DNA from: Opitutus sp. GAS368
GTDB lineage: Bacteria > Verrucomicrobiota > Verrucomicrobiia > Opitutales > Opitutaceae
Reading direction: 5' to 3'
Assembly (NCBI GenBank): GCA_945859965.1
Contig: CAMAPG010000003.1
Location: 1-43,977, forward strand
Length of the DNA: 43,977 nucleotides
Numbering within the stretch: the stretch's first letter is position 1; each line of letters opens with the position of its first letter. Positions 8,901 to 23,090 of the stretch are shown piece after piece. The notes below the pieces were generated by a model, which saw only the letters and a program-made list of their open reading frames with translations, had not been told where the DNA came from and made no database searches. Both the position numbers and the translations under genes were made by a program.

Positions 8901-10091
8901 ATGGCTAAAGGCACATTCGAACGCAAGAAACCGCACGTCAACGTCGGCACCATCGGCCACGTCGACCACGGTAAAACCACGCTTACCACCGCGATTCTCG
9001 CAGTGCAGGCGCGCAAAGGCCTCGCAGAGGTTAAATCCTACGCAGATATCGCCAAGGGCGGGACCGTTCGCGATGCCTCCAAGATCGTCACGATTTCGGT
9101 CGCCCACGTGGAATATGAGTCGGACAAGCGCCACTACGCCCACGTCGATTGCCCCGGCCACGCCGATTTCGTCAAGAACATGATCACGGGCGCGGCCCAA
9201 ATGGACGGCGCCATCCTCGTCGTCTCCGCCGCTGACGGCCCGATGCCGCAGACCCGTGAGCACATCCTCCTCGCCCGCCAGGTCGGCGTGCCGAAGATCG
9301 TGGTGTTCCTCAACAAGGTCGACCTCATCGACGACAAGGAGCTGCTTGACCTCGTCGAGATGGAAATCCGCGAACTCCTCACGAAATACCAATTTGATGG
9401 TGACAAGGCGACGATCATTCGCGGTTCCGCCACCGCGGCCTTGGATAACAAGCCCGAGGGCAACGAGGCGATCACGGCGCTGATGACCGCGATCGATACG
9501 GACATTCCGGAGCCCGTCCGCGAAATGGACAAGCCGTTCCTGATGTCCGTTGAAGACGTCTTCTCGATCACCGGTCGCGGCACTGTGGCCACTGGTCGTA
9601 TCGAGCGTGGCGTGGTCAAGGTCAACGACACCGTCGAAATCGTCGGCCTCAAGGACACCACCACCTCGGTTGTCACCGGTATCGAAATGTTCCGCAAGCT
9701 GCTCGATAGCGGCCAGGCTGGCGACAACGTCGGTATCCTCCTCCGCGGTATTGAAAAAGAAGGCATCGAACGCGGCCAGGTGCTCGCGGCTCCGAAGTCG
9801 ATCACCCCTCACAAGAAGGCCAATGCCGAAATTTACGTCCTCTCCAAGGAAGAGGGCGGTCGTCATACGCCGTTCTTCAATGGTTACCGTCCCCAGTTCT
9901 ACTTCCGCACGACGGACGTAACGGGTATCGTCAACCTCCCGAAGGGCGTCGAAATGATCATGCCAGGCGACAACATCACGGTCGAAATCGACCTGATCGT
10001 CCCCATCGCGATGGAAAAGACCCAGAAGTTCGCCATCCGCGAAGGCGGCCGCACGATTGGTGCCGGTCGTATCACCGACATCATCGAATAA
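8901..10091 (+). CDS. tuf: Elongation factor Tu
   Basis: [45 protein letters not shown]; full-length 396 aa. Confidence 0.99.
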   Translation: MAKGTFERKKPHVNVGTIGHVDHGKTTLTTAILAVQARKGLAEVKSYADIAKGGTVRDASKIVTISVAHVEYESDKRHYAHVDCPGHADFVKNMITGAAQMDGAILVVSAADGPMPQTREHILLARQVGVPKIVVFLNKVDLIDDKELLDLVEMEIRELLTKYQFDGDKATIIRGSATAALDNKPEGNEAITALMTAIDTDIPEPVREMDKPFLMSVEDVFSITGRGTVATGRIERGVVKVNDTVEIVGLKDTTTSVVTGIEMFRKLLDSGQAGDNVGILLRGIEKEGIERGQVLAAPKSITPHKKANAEIYVLSKEEGGRHTPFFNGYRPQFYFRTTDVTGIVNLPKGVEMIMPGDNITVEIDLIVPIAMEKTQKFAIREGGRTIGAGRITDIIE

Positions 10092-10118
10092 CGCACAAAT
10101 CACCGTTTCTCACGAAGC

Positions 10119-10144
10119 GCCGAGGTCTCTTCAGGGACCTCGGC
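10119..10144 (+). promoter_or_regulatory. Perfect 9-bp hairpin between tuf and tRNA-Trp (processing site/attenuator candidate)
   Basis: GCCGAGGTC (10119-10127) / GACCTCGGC (10136-10144); no T-tract follows. Confidence 0.5.
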
Positions 10145-10169
10145 TCTCGCGTCTAAGAAAGCAAACCAC

Positions 10170-10245
10170 AGGGGTGTAGCTCAATTGGTAGAGTAGCGGT
10201 CTCCAAAACCGTTGGTTGGGGGTTCGATTCCCTCCGCCCCTGCCA
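10170..10245 (+). tRNA. tRNA-Trp (CCA)
   Basis: AGGGGTG/CGCCCCT acceptor, CTCCAAA anticodon loop, GGTTCGATTCC T-arm, encoded CCA. Confidence 0.95.
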
Positions 10246-10255
10246 CTTTTCCCTC

Positions 10256-10459
10256 ATGAAAAACCCGTTCAGCAGCGCGCGCATCTTCATCACCGAAATG
10301 GTCGGTGAGCTCCAGAAGGCTACCTGGCCAACTCGCACCGAATTGCGCGACTCCACGATCGTTGTGATCGTGGCGGCCGTCATCCTCGGGGTTTTCACTG
10401 CGATCAGCGATTTTTCACTCTATCAAGTCGTGAGTCTCTTCACCGACTGGGTCAGCTAA
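10256..10459 (+). CDS. secE: Preprotein translocase subunit SecE
   Basis: FITEMVGELQKATWPTRTELRDSTIVVIVAAVILGVFTAISDFSLYQVV; position before nusG. Confidence 0.93.
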   Translation: MKNPFSSARIFITEMVGELQKATWPTRTELRDSTIVVIVAAVILGVFTAISDFSLYQVVSLFTDWVS

Positions 10460-10471
10460 ACCTGTTTCCCT

Positions 10472-11050
10472 ATGGCCGCCCAAGTTTCCGCGCCCGTTGG
10501 CGCCCAGTGGTTCGCACTTCACACGCTCTCCGGCCAGGAGGGCAAGGTGAAGAACTACATTGAGAAGTTTAAAAAGGCCGAAGAGCTCGAAGAGCATATC
10601 TTCGAGGTGCTCCTGCCGACCGAAGTCGTCTCGGAAGTCAAAGCGGGCAAGAAGTCGACCAAGGTCCGCAAACTTTACCCGGGCTACGTCTTCATCCAGA
10701 TGCGGCTCTACGACGAGGAAACCAAGGTCATCAACAAGCCGTGGTATTTCGTCAAGGAAGTCGCCGGCGTCATCGGTTTTGTCGGTGGCGATCATCCCGC
10801 GGCGCTGCGCCAGACTGAAATCGACGAAATCAAGGCCCGCATCGAGGCCGCCAACGGCAAGGAAGTCCCGAAGGTGCAATACACCGTCGGCGAAGAAGTG
10901 AAGATCAACGACGGTCCTTTCGCCAACCTCAACGGCCGCATCGACGAAATCGATCCCGCCCGTGGCAAACTCAAGATCTCTGTCTCCATTTTTGGCCGTT
11001 TCACTCCGGTCGAGCTCGAATACTGGCAAGTCCAACGCGTCACCGAGTAA
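10472..11050 (+). CDS. nusG: Transcription termination/antitermination protein NusG
   Basis: QWFALHTLSGQEGKVKNYIEK...YPGYVFIQM...KINDGPFANLNGRIDEIDPARGKLKISVSIFGRFTPVELEYWQVQ. Confidence 0.97.
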   Translation: MAAQVSAPVGAQWFALHTLSGQEGKVKNYIEKFKKAEELEEHIFEVLLPTEVVSEVKAGKKSTKVRKLYPGYVFIQMRLYDEETKVINKPWYFVKEVAGVIGFVGGDHPAALRQTEIDEIKARIEAANGKEVPKVQYTVGEEVKINDGPFANLNGRIDEIDPARGKLKISVSIFGRFTPVELEYWQVQRVTE

Positions 11051-11074
11051 ACTCAATCATCTCCTCTTTTTCCC

Positions 11075-11500
11075 ATGGCTAAGAAGATTCAAGGTTACAT
11101 TCGCCTCCAACTCCCTGCCGGTGCGGCCAATCCCGCTCCCCCGGTCGGTCCTGCGCTGGGCGCTCAAGGCGTCAATATCATGGCGTTCTGTAAGGAGTTT
11201 AACGCGAAAACCAAGGAGCAGGCGGGCATGATTCTGCCGGTCATCATCACGGTCTACTCCGACAAGAGCTTCACTTTCATTCTCAAGTCCCCGCCGGCGG
11301 CCATCCTCCTGAAAAAGGCAGCCAACATCGCCAGCGGCTCGGCCAAGCCCAACCAGGACAAGGTCGGCAAGGTCACCCGCAAGCAGCTGCTCGAGATCTA
11401 CAAGCTCAAGCAGAAGGACCTCAACGCGAAGAGCGACGAGGCCGGAATCAAGATCATCGCCGGCACCGCCCGCAACATGGGCATCGAAGTCGTCGACTAA
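11075..11500 (+). CDS. rplK: 50S ribosomal protein L11
   Basis: [42 protein letters not shown]. Confidence 0.98.
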   Translation: MAKKIQGYIRLQLPAGAANPAPPVGPALGAQGVNIMAFCKEFNAKTKEQAGMILPVIITVYSDKSFTFILKSPPAAILLKKAANIASGSAKPNQDKVGKVTRKQLLEIYKLKQKDLNAKSDEAGIKIIAGTARNMGIEVVD

Positions 11501-11573
11501 CCCTTTCGTCCGCACATCAACGAAACTCAAAGCGGGAGTCCCACCCGGGACGTTCGCACCGCAGGAGTCATCC

Positions 11574-12269
11574 ATGGAAAAACACAGTAAACGTTATCGC
11601 AGCGCCGTCAAAGTCGCTGATCTCACCAAGGAATATCCGCTGCAGGAAGCGGTCGATATTCTCGCCAAATTCCCCAAGGCGAAGTTCGACGAGACCGTCG
11701 AGCTTTCCTTCCGCCTCGGCGTCGACGCCACTGCGGGCGAACAGATGGTGCGCGGCACCACGCCGCTGCCAAATGGCTCGGGCAAGAAGGTCCGCGTGCT
11801 CGTTTTCACCGACAATCCCAAGGTCGCCCTCGATGCGGGTGCCGATTTTGCCGGTCTGCAGGAAATGATGCAGAAGGTGAACGAAGGGTGGCTCGATTTT
11901 GACGTCGCGATCGCCACGACGGAAGCGATGAAGCAGGTCCGTACTCTCGCCCGCATCCTCGGCCCAAAAGGCCTGATGCCGAATCCGAAGAGCGGCACCG
12001 TCACCGACGACATTCCCGCCGGCATCAAGGCCGTCAAGGCCGGCCGCGTGGAGTTCAAAATGGACAAGGCGGCGAACATTGGCGTTGGCATCGGCAAGCG
12101 CTCGTTCACCACCGCCCAGATCATCGAGAACGCGCAGGCGGTCCTCGATGCGATCGGCAAGGCCAAACCCGCCTCCTTCAAGGGCGGCAATTACATCAAG
12201 ACCGTCGCGATTTCCGCGAGCATGAGCCCCGGCGTACGCGTGGCCTCGGTTGAATTCAGCAAATACTAA
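11574..12269 (+). CDS. rplA: 50S ribosomal protein L1
   Basis: GSGKKVRVLVFTDNPKV...ARILGPKGLMPNPKSGTVTDDI. Confidence 0.98.
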   Translation: MEKHSKRYRSAVKVADLTKEYPLQEAVDILAKFPKAKFDETVELSFRLGVDATAGEQMVRGTTPLPNGSGKKVRVLVFTDNPKVALDAGADFAGLQEMMQKVNEGWLDFDVAIATTEAMKQVRTLARILGPKGLMPNPKSGTVTDDIPAGIKAVKAGRVEFKMDKAANIGVGIGKRSFTTAQIIENAQAVLDAIGKAKPASFKGGNYIKTVAISASMSPGVRVASVEFSKY

Positions 12270-12283
12270 ACGGAGCCCGACCC

Positions 12284-12781
12284 ATGAGAGCCGAAAAAAA
12301 TTACCTGATTGCCGAGGTCGAGAGCCACCTCAAGAAATCCGACTACGTCATCCTCGCGAACTTCACGAAGGTCACGGTGGCCGACGTCGCCGAGTTGCGC
12401 TCCCGTCTCGCGACGGAGAAAGCCGAATTTCACGTCGTCAAGAACAGCTCGCTCCGCGTCGCGGCCAAGGCCCTCGGCCTGCCCGACCTGGAGAGCTCAC
12501 TCGCCGGACCGACGGCCGTCATCGTTGGCGGCAAGAACTCCGCGGGCGTCGCCAAGATCCTGAAGAAATTCTTCGAGGAAAAGCAGAAGCTCGAGGTGAA
12601 GGTGGGCGTGATGGACAAGAAGCTGATCAGCGCGGGTGACCTCGCGAAGATCGCCGATTTGCCCTCGTTCGAAGCGCTTCGCTCGCAACTGCTCGGCCTG
12701 TTCTCGCAGAACGCCGCCGCGTTCGTTCGCGTGCTCGACGCCAAGGTCAAGAAGGAGCAGCCCGCTGCTCCGGCCGCCTGA
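12284..12781 (+). CDS. rplJ: 50S ribosomal protein L10
   Basis: L10 length and motifs, between rplA and rplL. Confidence 0.95.
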   Translation: MRAEKNYLIAEVESHLKKSDYVILANFTKVTVADVAELRSRLATEKAEFHVVKNSSLRVAAKALGLPDLESSLAGPTAVIVGGKNSAGVAKILKKFFEEKQKLEVKVGVMDKKLISAGDLAKIADLPSFEALRSQLLGLFSQNAAAFVRVLDAKVKKEQPAAPAA

Positions 12782-12867
12782 TTCCAACCTTTATCCTTTA
12801 AATCCAAACCATTTTTCCGGCGTCAGCCGGGGAAGAAAAACATCCAACAGGGCAGGCTAGGGGATAC

Positions 12868-12916
12868 GTCTCTTAAACGCGTCTCACCTCCTGAGACCGC
12901 TAGTTCGCCCGAGGAG
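12868..12916 (+). promoter_or_regulatory. Candidate pseudoknot/anti-SD element in rplL leader
   Basis: GTCTC(12881-12885)-ACCTCCT-GAGAC(12893-12897); loop CTCCT (12888-12892) complementary to rplL SD AGGAG (12912-12916); a second GTCTC at 12868-12872 can compete for GAGAC. Confidence 0.4.
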
Positions 12917-12924
12917 AAATCAAT

Positions 12925-13305
12925 ATGAGCAACATCACAGACGAACAAGGCATTGAGTGGCTGAACAGCAAAACGGTTCTTCAGCTCGCTGAGCTGGTCA
13001 AGACCCTCGAAGGCAAGTGGGGCGTATCCGCCGCCGCTGCCGTTGCCGCCGCTCCTGCGGGCGGTGCTGCCGCTGCCGCTCCGGCCGAAGAGAAGACCGA
13101 ATTCACCGTCGTCCTCCTCGAGGCCGGCGCCAACAAGATCGGCGCGATCAAGGAAGTCCGCGCCATCACCGGTCTCGGCCTCAAGGAAGCCAAGGATCTC
13201 GTCGAAGGCGCGCCCAAGCCGGTCAAGGAAGGCGTCAACAAGGCCGAAGCCGAAGAGATCAAGAAGAAGCTCGAGGCTGCCGGCGCGAAGGTCGAACTCA
13301 AGTAA
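12925..13305 (+). CDS. rplL: 50S ribosomal protein L7/L12
   Basis: [72 protein letters not shown]. Confidence 0.98.
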   Translation: MSNITDEQGIEWLNSKTVLQLAELVKTLEGKWGVSAAAAVAAAPAGGAAAAAPAEEKTEFTVVLLEAGANKIGAIKEVRAITGLGLKEAKDLVEGAPKPVKEGVNKAEAEEIKKKLEAAGAKVELK

Positions 13306-13345
13306 TTCACTTGGCGATTTTCGACGCACAAAGTCCGGAATTTTC

Positions 13346-13377
13346 AGGACAGGCTGTGCACCTGCATGGCCTGTCCT
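13346..13377 (+). promoter_or_regulatory. Hairpin in rplL-rpoB spacer (attenuator/RNase processing candidate)
   Basis: AGGACAGGC (13346-13354) perfectly complementary to GCCTGTCCT (13369-13377). Confidence 0.5.
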
Positions 13378-13487
13378 TTGCCTCTTCTCCGCATAGTTCG
13401 TATAGTTCTTTTTTGGTTCTCTGACGTCCCTCCAGCCGTTAGCGCGCCCTGTCCGTTTTTGTCATCCTTTATCCAACCGGGAATACC

Positions 13488-16400
13488 ATGGCCGACCGCA
13501 CTCACACCGAACGCACTAACTTCGGCAAACTCCGCGAAGTCATTCAGCCGCCGAACCTGATCGAAATCCAGATCACGTCCTATCTCGACTTCCTGCAAAA
13601 GGGCACGCCCGAGAAGCAGCGCAAGCCGCAGGGCCTCGAGGCCGTCTTCCGCGAGGTCTTCCCCATCGAGAGCTATGATGGCCGCCTCGTGCTGGAATAC
13701 GTTTCGTACACCCTGGGTGAGCCCAAGAACACCGAGATCGAGTGCATCCGGGAAGGCATCACCTATTCCGTGCCGCTTTACGTGAAGCTCCGCCTCCGTG
13801 AGGAAGACTTCATCAAGGACGAGGAAATCTACATGGGCGAAATCCCGATGGTGACCGAGCGTGGCTCCTTCATCATCAACGGCGCCGAGCGCGTCGTGGT
13901 TTCGCAGCTCCACCGTTCCCCCGGCATCGCGTTCGAGGTCACCCCGCACCCGAACGGCAAGCTGCTGCATTCCTTCCGCATCATTCCCGATCGCGGCACC
14001 TGGCTTGAAGTGCAGTTCGACAATAACGATCTGCTCTACGTTTACCTCGACCGCCGCCGCCGCCGCCGCAAGTTCCTGATCACGACCCTGCTGCGCGCGA
14101 TCGGCTACAGCTCGGATATCGACCTGCTGAACCTTTTCTACGAGATCAAGGATCTCAAGGTCTCCAAGGCCCTCGATCTGGAGAATGTTTCCACGCTCGT
14201 TCTGGTGGAAGACGCGATCGACGCCCAAAAGGGCGTGGTTCTCGCACGTGCCTTCGAACCGCTCACGAAAGCGATCGTCCGCACCTTCGAAAAGCATGAC
14301 ATCACTTCAATCCGCGTGATCGACACGGCCCTCGATGAAGGCGCGCTCATCCGTGCCCTCAAGAAGGACCCGACCCGCAACGAAGAGGAAGCGCTCAAGG
14401 AAATCTACAAGCGTCTCCGTCCGGGCGAACCGCCGACCACGGCGAACGCCAAGGCTCTGCTCAAGCGTCTTTTCTTCGATCCGAAACGCTATGACCTCGG
14501 CCGCGTGGGCCGTTACAAGGTCAACCAAAAGCTCGGCCTGAAGGTCGATCTCGAACAGCGTATTCTGGAGTCGGGCGACGTGGTTGGCGCCACCAAGTAC
14601 CTCGTCCGCTTGCGGAAGGGTGAGGGCGTGGTTGACGACATCGATCACCTCGGCAGCCGCCGGGTCCGTACCGTTGGCGAACTTTTGGCCAATCAATGCC
14701 GCGTGGGCCTCGCCCGCACGGAGCGCCTCGTGCGCGAGCGCATGACGATGTATGACCAGAGCGTCGACTCGATCACACCACAAAAGCTGATCAACCCGAA
14801 GGCCCTGACGACTGTCATCCGCGATTTCTTCGCGCGCAGCCAGCTCTCGCAGTTCATGGACCAGATCAACCCGCTCGCGGAGGTCACGCACAAGCGCCGC
14901 CTCTCTGCGCTCGGGCCAGGAGGTCTCAATCGCGAACGCGCCGGCTTCGAAGTCCGCGACGTGCATCCTTCGCACTACGGTCGTATTTGTCCGATCGAAA
15001 CGCCTGAAGGCCCGAACATCGGTCTGATCAACTCGCTCTCGACCTATGCGCGGGTCAACGAGTTTGGTTTCATCGAAACCCCTTATCGCCATGTGAAGGA
15101 CGGTCGCGTCTCCGACAAGATCGACTACCTCACCGCCGACCAGGAAGAGGCCAAGGTCATCGCCCAGGCCAACGCCGAAATCGACGACAAGAATTACTTC
15201 GTCGGCAAGGTTACCGTTCGTAAGGACGGCGAGTTTCTCGAAGTACCCGCCTCCGAGGTGGACTACATGGACGTATCGCCGAAACAGGTCATCTCGATCG
15301 CGGCCGGCATGATTCCGTTCCTTGAGCACGACGATGCGAATCGCGCGCTGATGGGTGCGAACATGCAACGCCAGGGTGTTCCATTGCTCCAGGCCGAGGC
15401 TCCGTTTGTGGGCACTGGCATCGAAGAGCGTGTCGCTCGCGATTCCAAGATCGTGGTGGTGGCCGAAGACAGCGGCATCGTCGCCTCGGTCGACGCCAAG
15501 CGTATCATCGTCACCAAGGACGGAGAACTGCCCCGCAACGTTAAGAACGATCCGAAGAACCACGTTTATGTGTATGAACTGCGGAAGTTCATGCGCTCGA
15601 ACGCCGGCACCTGCTTCAATCAGAAGCCGATCGTCGAGCAGGGTCAGAAGATCAAGGCCGGCCAGATCATCGCCGACGGTCCTTCGACCGATCAGGGCGA
15701 AATGGCCCTCGGTCGTAACGTGCTCGTCGCGTTCATGCCCTGGAACGGTTATAACTTCGAAGACGCGATTCTCATCTCCGAGAAGGTGCTCCGTGAAGAC
15801 ATCTTCACCTCAATCCATATCCAGGAATTCGAAGTGACTGCTCGCGACACCAAGCTCGGGCCTGAAGAAATCACGCGCGACATCCCGAACGTGGGTGAAG
15901 AAGCCCTCAAGAACCTCGATCACAACGGCGTCATCCGCATCGGTGCCGAGGTAAAGCCTGGCGACATCCTCGTCGGCAAAATCACGCCCAAGTCCGAAAC
16001 CGAACTGGCGCCCGAGGAAAAGCTCCTCCGCGCGATCTTCGGCGAAAAGGCCGCGGACGTGAAAGACACCTCCCTTGTCGTTCCTTCCGGTGCCGCTGGC
16101 ATCATCATGGACGTGAAGGTTTCCTCCCGGATCGATAACCAGGAAGAGAAGCTTTCGCCGTCCGACCGTCGCCGCCAGATCAAGCAGATCCAGGAAGAGT
16201 ACAAGACGCAGATGGACAAGTTGCGCGAAGGCCTCACCGAGGCCCTCTCCAACATCCTCCTCGGCGAAAAGATCCCGCTCGACGTCATCAACGGCGAAAC
16301 GCGCGAGATCATCATCCCGGCTAATCGCAAGATCACCAAGACGCTTCTCCGCAAGCTCGCTGCCGTCTCCAAGCACGTCGAAATCGATCCGTCCCCGGTT

Positions 16401-17267
16401 CGCATCAAGATCATGGAGATCATCGGCTCGTACCAGACGAAGTTCGACGAGCTCGAGAGCGACCGCGAACGCAAGGTCGGTGGCGTTGAGTCGGGCGAAG
16501 GTTCGGCCGACGGTGCGATCAAGCAGGTCAAGGTCTACATCGCCACCAAGCAAAAGCTTGAGGTCGGTGACAAGATGGCCGGCCGCCACGGTAACAAAGG
16601 TGTCGTGGCCAAGATCGTGCCTGAGGAAGACATGCCGTTTCTCCCGGATGGCACGCCGGTTGAAATCTGTTTGAATCCGCTGGGCGTACCTTCGCGTATG
16701 AACGTCGGCCAGGTGTTGGAGACGCATCTCGGTTGGGCTTGCAAAAAGCTTGGCATGAAAGTCGCCACTCCGGTGTTCGACGGCATTTCCGAAAAGAAAG
16801 TGCGCGAATACCTCAAGGAGGCCAAACTGCCTTCCTCAGGTAAGAGCCCGCTGCTCGACGGTCGTACCGGCGAGAAGATCGATCAGGAAGTGGTCGTCGG
16901 CTACATCTACATGATGAAGCTGAACCATCTTGTGTCGCACAAGATCCACGCCCGTGCAGTCGGTCCTTACTCGCTCGTCACGCAGCAACCGTTGGGCGGC
17001 AAAGCCCAATACGGTGGCCAGCGTTTCGGCGAAATGGAAGTGTGGGCGCTCGAGGCCTATGGCGCAGCTCACACCCTCCAGGAACTCCTCACCGTCAAGT
17101 CCGACGACGTGCAGGGACGCACCAAGATCTACGAGTCGCTCGTCAAGGGCGACAACACGCTGCAGGCCGGTACGCCCGAGTCCTTCAATGTGTTGATCAA
17201 GGAAATCCAGTCCCTCGGTCTCGACATCAAGCTCAACAAACGCGATGCGCTCGGTTTTGGCACTTGA
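13488..17267 (+). CDS. rpoB: RNA polymerase beta subunit
   Basis: Full-length 1259 aa; [62 protein letters not shown]. Confidence 0.99.
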   Translation: MADRTHTERTNFGKLREVIQPPNLIEIQITSYLDFLQKGTPEKQRKPQGLEAVFREVFPIESYDGRLVLEYVSYTLGEPKNTEIECIREGITYSVPLYVKLRLREEDFIKDEEIYMGEIPMVTERGSFIINGAERVVVSQLHRSPGIAFEVTPHPNGKLLHSFRIIPDRGTWLEVQFDNNDLLYVYLDRRRRRRKFLITTLLRAIGYSSDIDLLNLFYEIKDLKVSKALDLENVSTLVLVEDAIDAQKGVVLARAFEPLTKAIVRTFEKHDITSIRVIDTALDEGALIRALKKDPTRNEEEALKEIYKRLRPGEPPTTANAKALLKRLFFDPKRYDLGRVGRYKVNQKLGLKVDLEQRILESGDVVGATKYLVRLRKGEGVVDDIDHLGSRRVRTVGELLANQCRVGLARTERLVRERMTMYDQSVDSITPQKLINPKALTTVIRDFFARSQLSQFMDQINPLAEVTHKRRLSALGPGGLNRERAGFEVRDVHPSHYGRICPIETPEGPNIGLINSLSTYARVNEFGFIETPYRHVKDGRVSDKIDYLTADQEEAKVIAQANAEIDDKNYFVGKVTVRKDGEFLEVPASEVDYMDVSPKQVISIAAGMIPFLEHDDANRALMGANMQRQGVPLLQAEAPFVGTGIEERVARDSKIVVVAEDSGIVASVDAKRIIVTKDGELPRNVKNDPKNHVYVYELRKFMRSNAGTCFNQKPIVEQGQKIKAGQIIADGPSTDQGEMALGRNVLVAFMPWNGYNFEDAILISEKVLREDIFTSIHIQEFEVTARDTKLGPEEITRDIPNVGEEALKNLDHNGVIRIGAEVKPGDILVGKITPKSETELAPEEKLLRAIFGEKAADVKDTSLVVPSGAAGIIMDVKVSSRIDNQEEKLSPSDRRRQIKQIQEEYKTQMDKLREGLTEALSNILLGEKIPLDVINGETREIIIPANRKITKTLLRKLAAVSKHVEIDPSPVRIKIMEIIGSYQTKFDELESDRERKVGGVESGEGSADGAIKQVKVYIATKQKLEVGDKMAGRHGNKGVVAKIVPEEDMPFLPDGTPVEICLNPLGVPSRMNVGQVLETHLGWACKKLGMKVATPVFDGISEKKVREYLKEAKLPSSGKSPLLDGRTGEKIDQEVVVGYIYMMKLNHLVSHKIHARAVGPYSLVTQQPLGGKAQYGGQRFGEMEVWALEAYGAAHTLQELLTVKSDDVQGRTKIYESLVKGDNTLQAGTPESFNVLIKEIQSLGLDIKLNKRDALGFGT

Positions 17268-17321
17268 GCCGCCGCCGCATCCGCGCCTTCACCCTTTTAA
17301 CAAACGTCAGGGAGATCACAC

Positions 17322-21461
<4,140 letters not shown>

Positions 21462-21480
21462 GTTCTCACGCTTTTAATTC

Positions 21481-21513
21481 AAAGCCGCGGCCACTTGGCC
21501 GCGGCTTTTTTAT
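21481..21513 (+). terminator. Intrinsic terminator after rpoC
   Basis: AAAGCCGCGGCC-ACTT-GGCCGCGGCTTTTTTA. Confidence 0.92.
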
Positions 21514-21787
21514 TTTTAAAGATCAGGCCCTTCACTCGAGTAAGCAGGGTAGGATAATACATAACTTAATCAGATTGAATATATTGGGTGTAATTTTACC
21601 CAGGAATAGCCGCCGGAACAGGCTGTTTCCACTACTAGGTATTTCTCCGGACGGCCCCGTGACTCTCTTGCACCTCTTCCGTCATTCAAATGTCACAAAA
21701 CCCCGGCTCGTGGGGTAAAAATGATCGATTTGGTATCTCGGACCCTTGCAGGTGGTTAGCATCTCCAAAAATAGAGGGCCAATGACC

Positions 21788-21793
21788 TATAAT
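21788..21793 (+). promoter_or_regulatory. Possible -10 box (TATAAT) upstream of the second terminator
   Basis: Perfect TATAAT; no convincing -35 at 17 nt. Confidence 0.25.
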
Positions 21794-21885
21794 TTTTGAA
21801 ATTTTACTTGTCAGGTATAGGGTGTTTCCCCATCTCTCGAATCCTCCCGCCAAAACTGCATGTAGAGCTTAGCTCCATGTGGTTT

Positions 21886-21919
21886 ATCGCCTGGCCTTCA
21901 CCGGCCGGGCGATTTTTTT
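21886..21919 (+). terminator. Second intrinsic terminator/attenuator in rpsL upstream region
   Basis: ATCGCCTGGCC-TTCACC-GGCCGGGCGAT followed by a T-tract; one T.G wobble. Confidence 0.8.
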
Positions 21920-22058
21920 ATACAGATCCGAAGGAGTCAGTCTGGGAAAAATTCAGTTGCTGAAGATTCAGCTTGAACTCCCTTCGCGAGACACGAGGTT
22001 CAACCGCTCCACTTCTCTTCTGTGCGTTGTCGGCCTCGGCCCATGGCGCTTTTTCACT

Positions 22059-22090
22059 CGCGAGACAGGTTTCAAAACCTGGTTTTCGCG
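22059..22090 (+). promoter_or_regulatory. rpsL leader hairpin
   Basis: CGCGA-ga-CAGGTT-TCAA-AACCTG-gttt-TCGCG; a TCGCGAGACA copy also occurs at 21984-21993. Confidence 0.45.
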
Positions 22091-22185
22091 AACATCTCAT
22101 TTTTTGGCCAAAAAGTTCTTGCTGCGGTTTTGCCACTTGGTAGTTTCCACCTCTTTTCTCAAATTCTCACTCTTCTCAATTTCGT

Positions 22186-22566
22186 ATGCCGACCATCAAT
22201 CAACTCGTGCGCAAAGGCCGCCGCAAGGTGCGCATCAAGTCGAAGTCCCCGGCTTTGGCGGGGAACCCGTTTCGTCGTGGCGTCTGCGTGCAGGTGATGA
22301 CCCGCACTCCGAAGAAGCCCAATTCGGCTATTCGTAAGGTCGCTAAGGTCCGTCTGACCAATGGCAACGAAGTGATTTCCTATATTCCTGACGAAGGTCA
22401 CAACCTTCAGGAGCATTCCATTGTCCTCGTGCGCGGCGGCCGTGTGAAGGATCTCCCCGGCGTTCGTTATCACATTGTCCGCGGCACACTCGATGCCACC
22501 GGCGTCGAAAAACGTCGTCGCAGTCGCTCCAAATACGGGGTGAAACGCCCGAAGGCTGCCAAGTAA
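22186..22566 (+). CDS. rpsL: 30S ribosomal protein S12
   Basis: [12 protein letters not shown]...[58 protein letters not shown]. Confidence 0.99.
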   Translation: MPTINQLVRKGRRKVRIKSKSPALAGNPFRRGVCVQVMTRTPKKPNSAIRKVAKVRLTNGNEVISYIPDEGHNLQEHSIVLVRGGRVKDLPGVRYHIVRGTLDATGVEKRRRSRSKYGVKRPKAAK

Positions 22567-22596
22567 ACCGCTCTTTCCAACCCAACTTTTTTCGTC

Positions 22597-23070
22597 ATGT
22601 CACGCCGCCATAGAGCCGAGAAACGCCAGGTCGCTCCCGATGCCCGCTACAGCAGCCCGCTGGTTGCGCATTTGGTCAATGTCATCATGAAGAGCGGCAA
22701 AAAGAACCTTGCCCAGCGCATCGTCTATGGCGCCTTCGAAAAAGTTTCCGAAAAGCTCGAAAAGGGCGATCCGGTGGACCTGTTGCTCGGCGCGCTTGAA
22801 AATGCCCGCCCGCGCTTGGAAGTGAAGAGCCGCCGCGTCGGTGGCGCCACCTATCAGGTGCCCGTTGAAATTTCGTTTGAACGCCAGGAAAGTCTCGCGC
22901 TCCGCTGGATTGTGGATGCTGCGACCGGCCGCAAGGGAACGACCATGAAGGACGCCCTCGCCGCCGAGATCATCGACGCTTACAACAACACGGGCAGCGT
23001 CGTGAAGAAGAAGGAAGACACCCATAAAATGGCCCAGGCCAATCGCGCCTTTGCCCACCTCCGCTGGTAA
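22597..23070 (+). CDS. rpsG: 30S ribosomal protein S7
   Basis: [36 protein letters not shown]...TYQVPVEI. Confidence 0.98.
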   Translation: MSRRHRAEKRQVAPDARYSSPLVAHLVNVIMKSGKKNLAQRIVYGAFEKVSEKLEKGDPVDLLLGALENARPRLEVKSRRVGGATYQVPVEISFERQESLALRWIVDAATGRKGTTMKDALAAEIIDAYNNTGSVVKKKEDTHKMAQANRAFAHLRW

Positions 23071-23090
23071 GTCCCAGCCCCCTTTTGTCC

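Noticed and set aside
8871-10103. 410-aa minus-strand ORF covering tuf, and similar long antisense ORFs over rpoB, secY, rplB, rpsC and the TPR gene
   Set aside because: Codon-bias shadows with DDVGDTTG.../HHHDDAHRHSDK-type compositions and no motifs.
12270-12283. Canonical L10 leader upstream of rplJ
   Set aside because: Only 14 nt separate rplA and rplJ, so a classical intergenic L10-binding leader cannot fit; it could only lie inside rplA, which I cannot show.
13021-13085. Ala-rich low-complexity stretch in L7/L12
   Set aside because: This is the normal flexible hinge of L7/L12.
21796-21821. TTGAAA...TATAGG as a sigma70 promoter for rpsL
   Set aside because: Spacer is only 14 nt, too short for a standard sigma70 promoter; TATAAT at 21788 also lacks a good -35.
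21879-22337. 152-aa ORF upstream of and overlapping rpsL
   Set aside because: Spans the terminator hairpin, overlaps rpsL out of frame, and has no recognisable domain; better explained as leader RNA.
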